A DNA stretch of 64,000 nucleotides from Actibacterium sp. 188UL27-1. GTDB lineage: Bacteria > Pseudomonadota > Alphaproteobacteria > Rhodobacterales > Rhodobacteraceae. Numbering within the stretch: position 1 is the first letter of the stretch; each line of letters opens with the position of its first letter. Location of the stretch: positions 186,001 through 250,000 of the forward strand of contig NZ_JAFEUL010000002.1 of NCBI RefSeq assembly GCF_016901225.1, written 5' to 3'. Positions 25,881 to 34,111 of this stretch are shown here, one piece after another. Both the position numbers and the translations under genes were made by a program. The notes beneath the pieces are model-generated. The model saw nothing but the letters and a program-made list of their open reading frames with translations. It searched no databases and was not told the DNA's origin.

Positions 25881-26612
25881 TCAATCGTCTGATTTAACCA
25901 CGTAAAGGTGCGGGCGGCCGCCTTTCGGGCGCTCGGGGCGCTCTGGTTCTGACGGCTGTTGTGGGCGCGGTGTGGCGGCCACGAAATTCCCGGGCTCCTC
26001 AGCAAAGCCGCTTGCTACCGGGCGCGGTGTTTCCGTCTTGACCACATGGGTTGTCATTACGCCAGTATCGCTCAGTTGCGTGACGCGCTTTTGCCCGATC
26101 TCGAACCGGCGCGGCGTGCGACCGATCTGACCTTGGGTCACTAGGCAGCCAAGGGCGCGGGTCACATCGCCAAAATCGCTCTTCATGGGTAGCAACAACA
26201 GCTTGCCGTCAATGGCTGGCTTGCCAAAGCCACGCTCGGCCGACAGATCCAACAGGGCGGTGGCGGGGTTTGAGAACACGTCCTCCAAAACCTCGGTCAC
26301 GTCCTTGCGCGCATCGGGCGTGAACAGAGAGGTCAGCGGCATCCCCCGCACCTCCATCCCGATCAGATCATTCAGATGAGTGCCCGCCAACCGAAACCGC
26401 GCGAGTCCGGGCGCGATGCGTTCCAGGATGAAGGCATATTCCAAGCAATTCTCGATCCGGCGGGGATCCACTTCGGACCGCGGTGGGACGACGCGGTCAC
26501 GCCGCAGTTCCTCCCAGTAAGCCTCAAGCTGGCCCACAACCGGAAATCTGATATCGTCTATCATACCCATGATTGACACCACGTTGTGCCCGTTATTGAC
26601 CTCATTGCTCAC
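25881..26612 (-). CDS. PAS-domain protein (PAS_5-like)
   Basis: A 243-residue protein. Residues about 15 to 160 resemble the PAS_5 family: VGQLEAYWEELRRDRVVPPRSEVDPRRIENCLEYAFILERI, FRLAGTHLNDLIGMEVRGMPLTSLF, and LLLPMKSDFGDVTRALGCLV. The C-terminal 80 residues are Pro- and Arg-rich and end in GGRPHLYVVKSDD. No output domain is present, so it probably senses or binds and passes information to a partner. Such proteins are frequent in Rhodobacterales and Caulobacterales. It is divergent from yicC and convergent with DAHP synthase. Confidence 0.83.
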   Translation of the reverse strand: MSNEVNNGHNVVSIMGMIDDIRFPVVGQLEAYWEELRRDRVVPPRSEVDPRRIENCLEYAFILERIAPGLARFRLAGTHLNDLIGMEVRGMPLTSLFTPDARKDVTEVLEDVFSNPATALLDLSAERGFGKPAIDGKLLLLPMKSDFGDVTRALGCLVTQGQIGRTPRRFEIGQKRVTQLSDTGVMTTHVVKTETPRPVASGFAEEPGNFVAATPRPQQPSEPERPERPKGGRPHLYVVKSDD

Positions 26613-26761
26613 TCATCCACCCTCTACGTTCATAACACACCACTCGAAAGCCATACATTGAGCTTCCGGCGGTTACGAACTATTAACCGGCATGGCTCAC
26701 AATGGTTACCCTTCCGTTAATATGACACAAAAACACGTCTTTTGGGGGCTAAAAATCACAA

Positions 26762-27652
26762 ATGGTTAACTCGATGACTGGGTTTTCGGCCCACAGCGCG
26801 GCAGGGGCCGGGCATAGCTGGGCGTGGGATCTGCGCGCCGTAAACGGCAAGGGGCTGGATCTCCGACTGCGATTGCCGGACTGGGTCGACGGGTTGGAAC
26901 CCCAGGCGCGCAAGGTTTTGTCGGGCACTCTGGCGCGGGGCAGTGTCACGTTATCGCTGCGTGTGACGGTGGATCAGGCCGATAGCGACCTGCGGTTGAA
27001 CAAGGATGCCCTGGCCCGCGCATTGACCGGCTTGGCGCAGGTCAATGCGGCGGCGACCGAACGGGGTGTCAGCCTCGCCGCACCCAGCGCAGTCGACATT
27101 CTCAACCTCCGCGGTGTGCAGGAGGCGGGTGCGGCACCCGAAAACCTGACGGCGTTGCGCAAGGCGTTACTGGCTGATCTTGATGTTCTGGTGGAGCGTT
27201 TTCAGGCCATGCGCGCATCAGAAGGTGCGGCATTGCAGGCCCTGGTGGTCGGGCAATTGCAGACGATCAGTGGTCTGATAGACCAAGCCCGCAGCACAGC
27301 TGACGCCACCCAGGATGGCATCGCCGACAAGTTGCGCCTGGCCGTCGATCGGCTGCTGAACACCACCGACGCGTTGGATGCCGGACGGTTGGAGCAGGAG
27401 GTTGCCCTGATCGCTGTAAAGGCGGACATCACCGAAGAACTGGACCGGCTGACGGCCCATGTTTCCGCTGCCCAGGACCTGCTGACGCAATCCGGCGGGA
27501 TCGGGCGCAAACTGGATTTTCTGTGCCAGGAGTTCAACCGCGAGGCCAATACCCTGTGTTCCAAATCTCAATCCGTGGCCTTGACCCGGATCGGGCTTGA
27601 CCTGAAAACCGTGATCGACCAGATGCGCGAGCAGGTTCAGAACATCGAATAA
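26762..27652 (+). CDS. yicC: YicC/YloC family endoribonuclease
   Basis: A 296-residue protein of the YicC/YloC family. The start VNSMTGFSAHS and the early SWAWDLRAVNGKGLDLRLRLP are diagnostic, as is the C-terminal block GGIGRKLDFLCQEFNREANTLCSKS with its conserved Glu and Asn. Family members are endoribonucleases that affect RNA turnover and stationary-phase survival. It is the first gene of yicC-gmk-gamma carbonic anhydrase; yicC next to gmk is a common arrangement. Confidence 0.93.
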   Translation: MVNSMTGFSAHSAAGAGHSWAWDLRAVNGKGLDLRLRLPDWVDGLEPQARKVLSGTLARGSVTLSLRVTVDQADSDLRLNKDALARALTGLAQVNAAATERGVSLAAPSAVDILNLRGVQEAGAAPENLTALRKALLADLDVLVERFQAMRASEGAALQALVVGQLQTISGLIDQARSTADATQDGIADKLRLAVDRLLNTTDALDAGRLEQEVALIAVKADITEELDRLTAHVSAAQDLLTQSGGIGRKLDFLCQEFNREANTLCSKSQSVALTRIGLDLKTVIDQMREQVQNIE

Positions 27653-27679
27653 GACCAAACGGTTGAACGGGGGCAGGGC

Positions 27680-28324
27680 ATGGCGGAGACACGGCGCGGG
27701 CTACTGATCATTTTATCGTCTCCATCGGGGGCGGGAAAGTCAACGCTGGCCCGGCGGCTGATGGTCTGGGATGACAGTCTGGCCTTTTCGGTATCCGCCA
27801 CGACGCGGGCGGCCAGGTCGGGTGAGGTCGATGGTCAGGATTACTACTTTACCACGCGCCCCGAATTTGACGGCATGGTGAGCGACGGCGATATGCTGGA
27901 ACATGCTGAGGTGTTCGGCCATTGCTATGGCAGCCCGCGCGCCCCGGTCGAGGCCGCGATTACCAAAGGGCGGGACATTCTGTTCGATGTGGATTGGCAG
28001 GGTGGTCAGCAAATCCGCGAAAGCACACTGGGTAAGTACACGTTATCGTTGTTCATTTTGCCGCCTTCCATCGCCGAGCTTGACCGGCGCCTGCGGACCC
28101 GCGGCCAGGACAGTGATGATGTGATCGCAGGGCGGATGCGGAAAAGCCGGGATGAGATCAGCCACTGGCCCGAATACGAATATGTGCTGGTCAATGACGA
28201 CCTGGACGAGACGGAAGCAAAACTGAAAACCATCATCACGGCAGAGCGGATGCGCCGGTCGCAACAGCCCGCGCTGGTTGATACGGTCCGCCAGTTGAAC
28301 CGGGAATTTGAGGAACGGGTATGA
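27680..28324 (+). CDS. gmk: Guanylate kinase
   Basis: A 214-residue P-loop kinase that phosphorylates GMP to GDP. It has the P-loop [10 protein letters not shown] (residues 13-22), the GMP-binding [19 protein letters not shown] region, and the lid sequence [17 protein letters not shown]. The start has GGGGCAGGG upstream. The last codons overlap the next gene (ATGA), so the carbonic-anhydrase-like gene is translationally coupled. Confidence 0.97.
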   Translation: MAETRRGLLIILSSPSGAGKSTLARRLMVWDDSLAFSVSATTRAARSGEVDGQDYYFTTRPEFDGMVSDGDMLEHAEVFGHCYGSPRAPVEAAITKGRDILFDVDWQGGQQIRESTLGKYTLSLFILPPSIAELDRRLRTRGQDSDDVIAGRMRKSRDEISHWPEYEYVLVNDDLDETEAKLKTIITAERMRRSQQPALVDTVRQLNREFEERV

Positions 28325-28848
28325 CCCTTTACGCATTGGACGGTGTGCATCCCACCGTGCCGGAGAGCGGTGATTACTGGGTAGCACCTGATGCCAATGT
28401 GATCGGGAGGGTCGTGATCGGATCTGCTGCATCCATCTGGTTTGGCGCAACACTTCGGGGCGATAACGAGTTGATCGCGCTTGGTGACGGCAGCAACATT
28501 CAGGAGAACTGTGTTTTGCACACGGACCCCGGTTTCCCGATGCAGATCGGCCGTGATGTGACGGTGGGGCATAGGGCGATGCTGCACGGATGTATGATCG
28601 GGGAGGGATCCTTGATCGGGATGGGTGCCACGATTTTGAACGGCGCACGGATCGGACGGGGCTGCCTGATCGGGGCATGTGCGTTGATTACCGAGGGCAA
28701 GGATATCCCCGATGGGAGCCTTGTCATGGGCGCGCCCGGCAAGATCGTGCGGCAGTTGGACGACGCGGCGCAGGCGGCGCTTCGCAAGACGGCACTCGTC
28801 TATCAAGCCAATCAGCGACGGTTCCGGGAGGGTCTGGTCGCGGTCTGA
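28321..28848 (+). CDS. Gamma-class carbonic anhydrase-like left-handed beta-helix protein
   Basis: A 175-residue hexapeptide-repeat trimer. The metal-site histidines of the gamma-CA family are in place: His67 (VLHTD), His84 and His89 (GHRAMLHG). The proton-shuttle Glu of archaeal Cam is not obvious, as in most bacterial YrdA/CaiE-like members, so carbonic anhydrase activity is uncertain. It may act as a metal-binding acyltransferase relative. It overlaps gmk by 4 nt and ends the operon. Confidence 0.9.
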   Translation: MTLYALDGVHPTVPESGDYWVAPDANVIGRVVIGSAASIWFGATLRGDNELIALGDGSNIQENCVLHTDPGFPMQIGRDVTVGHRAMLHGCMIGEGSLIGMGATILNGARIGRGCLIGACALITEGKDIPDGSLVMGAPGKIVRQLDDAAQAALRKTALVYQANQRRFREGLVAV

Positions 28849-28866
28849 TCCGCGTGCCCATATGGC

Positions 28867-28904
28867 ATGCAGAAGCTATGCACCAATCGTACACATCCTA
28901 TACA
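28867..28904 (-). repeat. 11-bp-phased pentamer array C
   Basis: Read on the plus strand, ATGCA starts at 28867 and 28878, GTACA at 28889 and ATACA at 28900, all exactly 11 bp apart. On the minus strand this is TGTAT, TGTAC, TGCAT, TGCAT, the same core as arrays A and B. Here it lies between two converging genes, not before an annotated start. A terminator follows at 28949. Confidence 0.7.
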
Positions 28905-28948
28905 TACGCAGCGCGCGCCTGTCCCGGCCTGAGCGCAACGGCGCAAGA

Positions 28949-28975
28949 AAAACCGGCGCGTCGCGTACCGGTTTT
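28949..28975. terminator. Bidirectional hairpin terminator
   Basis: AAAACCGG and CCGGTTTT form an 8-bp stem around an 11-base loop. The A-run on the left and T-run on the right let it work in both directions between the converging gamma-CA and VPLPA-CTERM genes. Confidence 0.75.
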
Positions 28976-29003
28976 GATTTGGTCTGGAACGTTGGCGTTT
29001 CGG

Positions 29004-29609
29004 TTAGCGCATCCGTTGGCGTCGGAGCAACAAAAGCATGCCGCCGATACCTGCAATCAAGAGGGGAAGGGAGGCCGGCAACGGGACCGGGCTAACCGGC
29101 GGCTCAGGTTCACTGCTGACAGGGGGTTCAGGCTCAATCGGTGCGCTATTGTTTGATATTTTGCGCAAGGATGCGACGACCGACAGCGCGCCATCATCCA
29201 TATTTACAAAGTTAAAGCCGCTCATGTTAAAATCGCTGAGCTTGAGGTCAAAAAGCTCTGACAAATCGGTCGAACTAAATAGGCCTTTCCCGAAATGACC
29301 AAGTTGCACGAAATTGCGTTCCGGGGCTGCGGCGACGGCGAACTGGTTCCCATGGAAATTCGTGAAAATCGAGATCTCGGGATCGGCGAAGGACTGGCCA
29401 TCGATGATGAAGGTCGCGAGCGGGTAGGCCCGGCCGCCATGCAGGCCCCGGCCCTGGCTTTGTGCATCATGCTCAAACTCGAACATACCGGTGCGGCCGA
29501 GAGTATCGGTGAATTCGTAACCTACGGGTATCGCAAGGGCGGAGGAGGCTGAGATGAGCAGCGAAGAAATAATCGCGGCTGCTGTACCTTTTAACCGTAA
29601 AGCAAACAT
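29004..29609 (-). CDS. VPLPA-CTERM exosortase-sorted protein
   Basis: A 201-residue exported protein. A signal peptide (residues 1 to about 27, ending SSALAIP) is followed by a 140-residue beta-rich domain, a Pro/Glu spacer with two EPEPPVS-type repeats, and a C-terminal sorting signal. The sorting signal is PVPLPASLPLLIAGIG, a hydrophobic stretch and RRQRMR, the VPLPA-CTERM pattern cut by exosortase. Such proteins go to the cell surface or extracellular matrix. ATG 29609 has AGGA at the proper distance, whereas the in-frame ATG at 29624 has none. No exosortase gene is in the window. Confidence 0.88.
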   Translation of the reverse strand: MFALRLKGTAAAIISSLLISASSALAIPVGYEFTDTLGRTGMFEFEHDAQSQGRGLHGGRAYPLATFIIDGQSFADPEISIFTNFHGNQFAVAAAPERNFVQLGHFGKGLFSSTDLSELFDLKLSDFNMSGFNFVNMDDGALSVVASLRKISNNSAPIEPEPPVSSEPEPPVSPVPLPASLPLLIAGIGGMLLLLRRQRMR

Positions 29610-30097
29610 CGCTTGGATCCTCATATTCGACTGTGATTTGGACTAATTTCTATCGACGTTGTTTTGCCCAGATATTGCCTAATTTTCGACAAATTCGGGT
29701 TAATGGTCGACATATAGGTTAATGATAATTACCGACGCAACCTCACGTTGTTGTCGGGTTGGCCTTTGCCACGATGGATTCGTTTAGGGCCGCTGCGATC
29801 ACAATCGGTAGATCCCTGAATGGATCGAAACAGCGGCCGTTAATTTCTTTCGAAACAGAGCGCTATCGCACACGTTAATACCCCATTAACCTTTCTTAAC
29901 GCGCGAAACTCGCCAAATTCGTTGATTTCTACGTATTTTTGCACATGATGGGCGATGTATTTCAGCAACAGTCAAGTGATGCTGGACCTTGTGCCGGGCA
30001 CAGCCAGGGGTTGTGTTTGAGAGTGTGGGGCGGGCTGATCTTGTATCCGGCACAGGCTTGTTTGAGGGTGCGCAGACGGGGGAATCGGGAGGGATCC
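29610..30097. other. AT-rich intergenic region
   Basis: About 490 bases without a convincing gene, clearly more AT-rich than the neighbours and containing many TTAA words. It carries the promoters of the divergent VPLPA-CTERM and PLP-enzyme genes. I note a CtrA-type site at 29875-29890 and a small GATCC-N6-GGATC hairpin at 29811-29826. Confidence 0.5.
29875..29890. promoter_or_regulatory. Candidate CtrA-type site
   Basis: TTAA (29875) and TTAAC (29886) are separated by exactly 7 bases, matching the TTAA-N7-TTAA consensus of the alphaproteobacterial cell-cycle/motility regulator CtrA. A third TTAAC follows at 29896. In AT-rich DNA such matches can arise by chance. Confidence 0.35.
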
Positions 30098-31294
30098 ATG
30101 GCGCAAGGTCACAACACACGCAGCATCACAATCCGTCGTATGGCATGGCCGGCTGGCGAAAGTCTGCCGATCGGAGCACCACTCCAACCGTCAGTGGTTT
30201 ATGGCGCAGAGAGCCCGGATGGGTTGGATGATCTTTATGAAGGGCGCGCCGAAGGCTGGACCTATGCGCGCGAAGGTCATCCCAACGCCGCAACCCTGGC
30301 CGCACGGATCAATGCGCTGGAAGGGGCTGAGGGCGGTCATGTCATGGGGTCGGGCATGGCAGCGATCACCGCGGTGATGCTGGGCCTTTGCCAGGCCGGG
30401 GATCATGTGATTGGCAGCGATCAGCTTTATGGCAAATCGCTCAAGATGCTGCGCGATGATCTGCCCCGGTTGGCGATCGGCACCACCCTGGTGGACGCGA
30501 CGGACGCGGCCATGGTGGAGGGTGCATTGCGACCCGAGACCAAGTTGATATTGCTCGAGGTCGTGTCGAACCCGACGATCCGCATTGCCGACATTGCCGG
30601 GGTTGCGGCGCTGGCCCGGGCCCGTGGGGTCAAGCTGGTGATCGACAACACCTTTACCACGCCGCGCGCCTTTCAGGCCTATACCCATGGTGCGGATGTG
30701 ATCGTGCATTCGGTGACCAAGCTGCTGGCGGGCCATTCCGACGCGACGCTGGGCTATGCCGTGGCCCGCGACCCCGCCGATCGGGCGGCGATTGCCATGG
30801 CGAGCGCGACCTGGGGGCTGACGCCGAGCCCCTTTGATTGCTGGCTGGCAGAGCGTGGCTTGTTCAGCTTTGACCTGCGCTATGATCGGGCCGAGGATAA
30901 TGCCGCCGCCTTGGCCGACCATATCGCCGATCTGCCCGGTATCTTGCGGGTGCTGTACCCTGGGCGCGCGGATCACCCGGAAAGTATCCGCGCGCGCGAT
31001 CTGCTGGCGGGGCGTTACGGCAATATGGTGAGCTTTGAGGTGAGGGGCGGGCGCGATGCTGCCAATGCCCTGGTCAGGGCTATGCCCAATGTGCCCTTCG
31101 CGCCGACCCTGGGGGATATCGGCACGACGCTATCGCATCCGGCCACGTCCTCCCATCGCGGGTTGAGCCCGGCAGGGCGCGCGGCCATGGGGATCACCGA
31201 GGGATTTTTTAGGGTCTCGGTCGGGGTCGAAGATATCGCTGTTTTGAAAGAGGAATTCGCGGCTGGTATCGCGGCAGCCCATGACGTTGGGTAA
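30098..31294 (+). CDS. Cys/Met-metabolism PLP-dependent enzyme (cystathionine gamma-synthase/beta-lyase type)
   Basis: A 398-residue fold-type I PLP enzyme. The PLP lysine is in VHSVTKLLAGHSD, the ring-stacking region is SGMAAITAVML, and VIDNTFTTPRAF carries the cofactor Asp. The family includes cystathionine gamma-synthase, beta- and gamma-lyases and methionine gamma-lyase; sequence alone does not choose between them. ATG 30098 follows CGGGAGGG; the frame extends 53 codons upstream without protein-like content. It is followed closely by phoR on the same strand, but a functional link is doubtful. Confidence 0.9.
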   Translation: MAQGHNTRSITIRRMAWPAGESLPIGAPLQPSVVYGAESPDGLDDLYEGRAEGWTYAREGHPNAATLAARINALEGAEGGHVMGSGMAAITAVMLGLCQAGDHVIGSDQLYGKSLKMLRDDLPRLAIGTTLVDATDAAMVEGALRPETKLILLEVVSNPTIRIADIAGVAALARARGVKLVIDNTFTTPRAFQAYTHGADVIVHSVTKLLAGHSDATLGYAVARDPADRAAIAMASATWGLTPSPFDCWLAERGLFSFDLRYDRAEDNAAALADHIADLPGILRVLYPGRADHPESIRARDLLAGRYGNMVSFEVRGGRDAANALVRAMPNVPFAPTLGDIGTTLSHPATSSHRGLSPAGRAAMGITEGFFRVSVGVEDIAVLKEEFAAGIAAAHDVG

Positions 31295-31365
31295 AATTGC
31301 GAGTTGCGCTTTACCACCAAGAGGGTCTAGGTCGCCGCGCTGAGACTTGGGTGAGGGGGCTGGAC

Positions 31366-32412
31366 GTGGGCGACACGATATCGAAATCCTTTCTAGCCGC
31401 GGTGCCCTTGCCGTTGATCCTGATCGACCAGCAGGAGCGGATCGAGGCGATCAATGCCCCCGCTGTTGCGCTGTTTGGATCGGCAACTGAGGGGCGGCAT
31501 TACATCACCGTGTTGCGCCAACCCCTGATGATCGACTGTATCGAGAAGGCACTGAAGCAACGGCTTGAGGCGCGGACCCGGTTCACGCGTCCGGATCAGG
31601 AAAGCGCGGAAAGCTACCGTGTCTATGCGGCACCGGTCAATTCGGAGAGCGGATCGGGGGTTCTGGTCTCGTTCGAGGATGTGACGGACTTGCAGCGGGC
31701 CGAACAGATGCGCCGCGATTTCGTGGCCAATGTGAGCCATGAGTTGAAAACGCCGCTGACCGCGCTGCTGAGTTTCATCGAGACCTTGAAAGGGGCTGCG
31801 CGGGATGACGAGATCGCGCGCGAGCGGTTTCTGGGCATAATGGAGCGGGAGGCTGAGCGGATGAACCGCCTGGTTGCCGATCTTTTGTCCCTGAGCCGGG
31901 TGGAAACCGACGAGCGGGTGCGCCCGACCGAGCGGGTGGATCTGCGCAACCTGATCCAGTCCACCGCGACGGCGATCCGGCCGATGGCCGAGGATGCCGG
32001 GGTGGAGATTGCGATCATGGGCGACATGGATCATGACCTGACCGTGCCGGGCGATGCCGATCAACTGGTGCAGGTCTTCACCAATCTGATGGAAAACGCT
32101 ATCAAATATGGCGGCGGCGGCGGTGTTGTGACCGTCGCGTTGAGCCGCCAGGACCGCGCGCCGGGATTCAAGGACGGGTTCGTGCAGGTCGACGTCATCG
32201 ACCAAGGCGACGGGTTTGACCCGGTTCATATACCGCGCCTGACCGAACGCTTTTACCGGGTCGACAGCCACCGTTCGCGCGAACTGGGGGGGACGGGTCT
32301 GGGTCTTGCCATTGCCAAACACATCCTCAACCGTCACCGCGGACGGTTTCGGATCGAAAGCGCACCGGGGCGGGGGGCACGCTTTTCAGTCCTGTTGCCG
32401 TTGGGAAGCTGA
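31366..32412 (+). CDS. phoR: PhoR-type sensor histidine kinase without membrane segments
   Basis: A 348-residue kinase: an N-terminal PAS domain (ILIDQQERIEAINAPAVALFG, SFEDVTDL), a HisKA domain with the phosphorylated His125 in FVANVSHELKTPL, then HATPase with NLMENAIKYG, DQGDGFD and GGTGLGLAIAKHI. The order and motifs match PhoR. No membrane helix is visible, and GTG 31366 with AGGGGG upstream puts the PAS domain at the very start. The frame can extend to 31297 without gaining a helix. It probably senses Pi status through PstB/PhoU and phosphorylates PhoB. Its 3' end overlaps an antisense membrane-protein gene by 86 nt. Confidence 0.87.
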   Translation: MGDTISKSFLAAVPLPLILIDQQERIEAINAPAVALFGSATEGRHYITVLRQPLMIDCIEKALKQRLEARTRFTRPDQESAESYRVYAAPVNSESGSGVLVSFEDVTDLQRAEQMRRDFVANVSHELKTPLTALLSFIETLKGAARDDEIARERFLGIMEREAERMNRLVADLLSLSRVETDERVRPTERVDLRNLIQSTATAIRPMAEDAGVEIAIMGDMDHDLTVPGDADQLVQVFTNLMENAIKYGGGGGVVTVALSRQDRAPGFKDGFVQVDVIDQGDGFDPVHIPRLTERFYRVDSHRSRELGGTGLGLAIAKHILNRHRGRFRIESAPGRGARFSVLLPLGS

Positions 32413-32689
32413 GCGTGCGCCGGGTCAGAAGCACGACCAGGCTAAGATCGATTAGCGTAACGGCAAGGTTCCAGGCATAAAGCACCACCAGATAGGTGAA
32501 CGGCGCGCCGTGGCGCAGGGCGATGATATGCGCCGTCAGACCGCAACCATACCCAGCGACCGTGAAGCACACAAAAACGGCGCTTTTCCCGCTGGGCCGA
32601 CCGGTCCGGACCATGGTGAAGATCGACCAGTACCAGCCGATGGAAAAGCATCCCAGCATCACGCCTTCAAGCGTATCATACAATGTCAT
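32327..32689 (-). CDS. Small integral membrane protein
   Basis: A 120-residue protein with three predicted helices: GVMLGCFSIGWYWSIFTMV, AVFVCFTVAGYGCGLTAHIIAL and TYLVVLYAWNLAVTLIDLSLVVLL. The basic tail is encoded opposite the phoR 3' end. The triple-helix pattern is reminiscent of half-size PQ-loop/SemiSWEET proteins, but I cannot confirm that. The stop lies inside phoR (86-nt antisense overlap), so transcripts of the two genes would anneal at their 3' ends. Confidence 0.68.
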   Translation of the reverse strand: MTLYDTLEGVMLGCFSIGWYWSIFTMVRTGRPSGKSAVFVCFTVAGYGCGLTAHIIALRHGAPFTYLVVLYAWNLAVTLIDLSLVVLLTRRTLSFPTATGLKSVPPAPVRFRSETVRGDG

Positions 32690-32915
32690 CGCGGTGGTCT
32701 TTCGGTGGGTCCGCCTTGAAAACGGGGCGGTGTTTGAAAACTCCTGGCCCTTAGCCTAGCGGCCCATGCGATCCGGCGGGATCCACGATTTTGTTGGAAA
32801 GCTCACGAAAGTGTTGGCGCTTGTTGACCACAGGCGGGGTTCGGTTTGTGAAAACACAACGCCCGTAACGGTATCTTCAAGGCAAAATCGACGTCATCAA
32901 AGTTTGGGTGGGACC

Positions 32916-33836
32916 ATGACCAACTGGAATGATTATCGGTTTTTGTTGGCGACAGACACGTTCGGTAGCCTTGCTGCCGCTGCACAGCGACTGGGCGTCA
33001 GCCAACCGACGGTCAGCCGCCGGATCACGGCCTTGGAGCGGGCCCTTGATCTGTGTTTGCTGGAACGAGGCATGGATGGCGCGCGCCTGTCCGAGGCTGG
33101 GCGGCGGATCTGCGATGAGGCGCGTCTGCTGGAATGCCAGGTAGCCGAGATCGAGATGCAGGCCCGCGCGGTTGAAAGGGCCGTGGCCACGCCTGTGCGG
33201 CTGACCGCATCCGAAGGTGTGACGCAGGCCTTGCTCACGCCAGTTTTGGCGGGTCTGCGGCTGACCCATGCGGATATCACCCTAGATCTGTCAATCACCA
33301 ACAAGATCGCGGACCTTCGGCGCCGCGTGGCCGATGTCGCCGTGCGGATCGGGGATCCGATGGATGACAGCCTGATCGGGCGCCGGTTGGGGCAGGTGCA
33401 ATTCTGCCTTTACGCCCACGAAGAGTATCTTACCATCCGCGGCACTCCCGCGACCCTGGCCGATCTGGAGCACCATGCGGTCATCGAGAGCAAAGGCGAG
33501 ATTGCCAAGCTTGTTCAGGTTGAAGCCCTGCGTGATGCCGCTGGCGGGGCGCAGATCGCCTATGCCAGCAACACCCTGCAAAACCAGCTTGTCGCGGTGA
33601 CATCGGGCTTTGGTATCGTGGCGCTGCCACGTTACCTGGCCGCGGGGCGGTCGGGGCTGCGCCGCATTCTTGCCCGGGATTTCACGCTGACCCGCGATAT
33701 CTGGATGCTGGCCAATCCCCAGACGATCGATCAACCTGCCGTCCGATCTGTCGTGGATGCCATCGTCGGCAAGGTGCCCGGCCTGCTGAAACAGATGGCA
33801 GTTGAGCCAGATTGGCAGCAGGCGGCGCAGATCTGA
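32916..33836 (+). CDS. LysR-family transcriptional regulator
   Basis: A 306-residue regulator with an N-terminal winged HTH (SLAAAAQRLGVSQPTVSRRITALERAL) and a C-terminal effector domain (VADVAVRIGDPMDDSLIGRRLG). The pattern YRFLLATDTFGSLAAAA is typical of the LysR subgroup that starts its HTH within the first 10 residues. ATG 32916 has GGTGGGA upstream; the 50-codon extension to 32766 is not protein-like. It lies between phoR and pstS, but nothing shows it belongs to the Pho system. Target genes are unknown. Confidence 0.92.
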   Translation: MTNWNDYRFLLATDTFGSLAAAAQRLGVSQPTVSRRITALERALDLCLLERGMDGARLSEAGRRICDEARLLECQVAEIEMQARAVERAVATPVRLTASEGVTQALLTPVLAGLRLTHADITLDLSITNKIADLRRRVADVAVRIGDPMDDSLIGRRLGQVQFCLYAHEEYLTIRGTPATLADLEHHAVIESKGEIAKLVQVEALRDAAGGAQIAYASNTLQNQLVAVTSGFGIVALPRYLAAGRSGLRRILARDFTLTRDIWMLANPQTIDQPAVRSVVDAIVGKVPGLLKQMAVEPDWQQAAQI

Positions 33837-34015
33837 CGCGCCATCGATTCGAAATATTGCGGGGTTTACTGCTTGGTTGCACGAACCACCCGTAAGCTTG
33901 TCAAAGATCCAAAACGATTGCGCAGCGTGATAATGCAGCGCTGAAACCTTATTTTGTTGGTATATCCCTGCGAGGCCACACATAGACAAGTAGACAAATT
34001 TGTGCATTCATAAAT

Positions 34016-34033
34016 CTGTTACGCTCTCGTCAC
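34016..34033 (+). promoter_or_regulatory. Pho box upstream of pstS
   Basis: CTGTTAC-GCTC-TCGTCAC is two 7-mers 11 bp apart, close to the CTGTCAT-N4-CTGTCAT consensus for PhoB. It ends 78 bp before the pstS ATG and is preceded and followed by AT-rich bases. PhoB is encoded at the end of this gene cluster, so autoregulation is expected. Confidence 0.7.
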
Positions 34034-34111
34034 AAAAGCCCAACACGGCGCGCATATGTGGCGTCATTAAGATCTCCATTGAGAGGTCTCACCATCTGAC
34101 AGGAGCTATTT

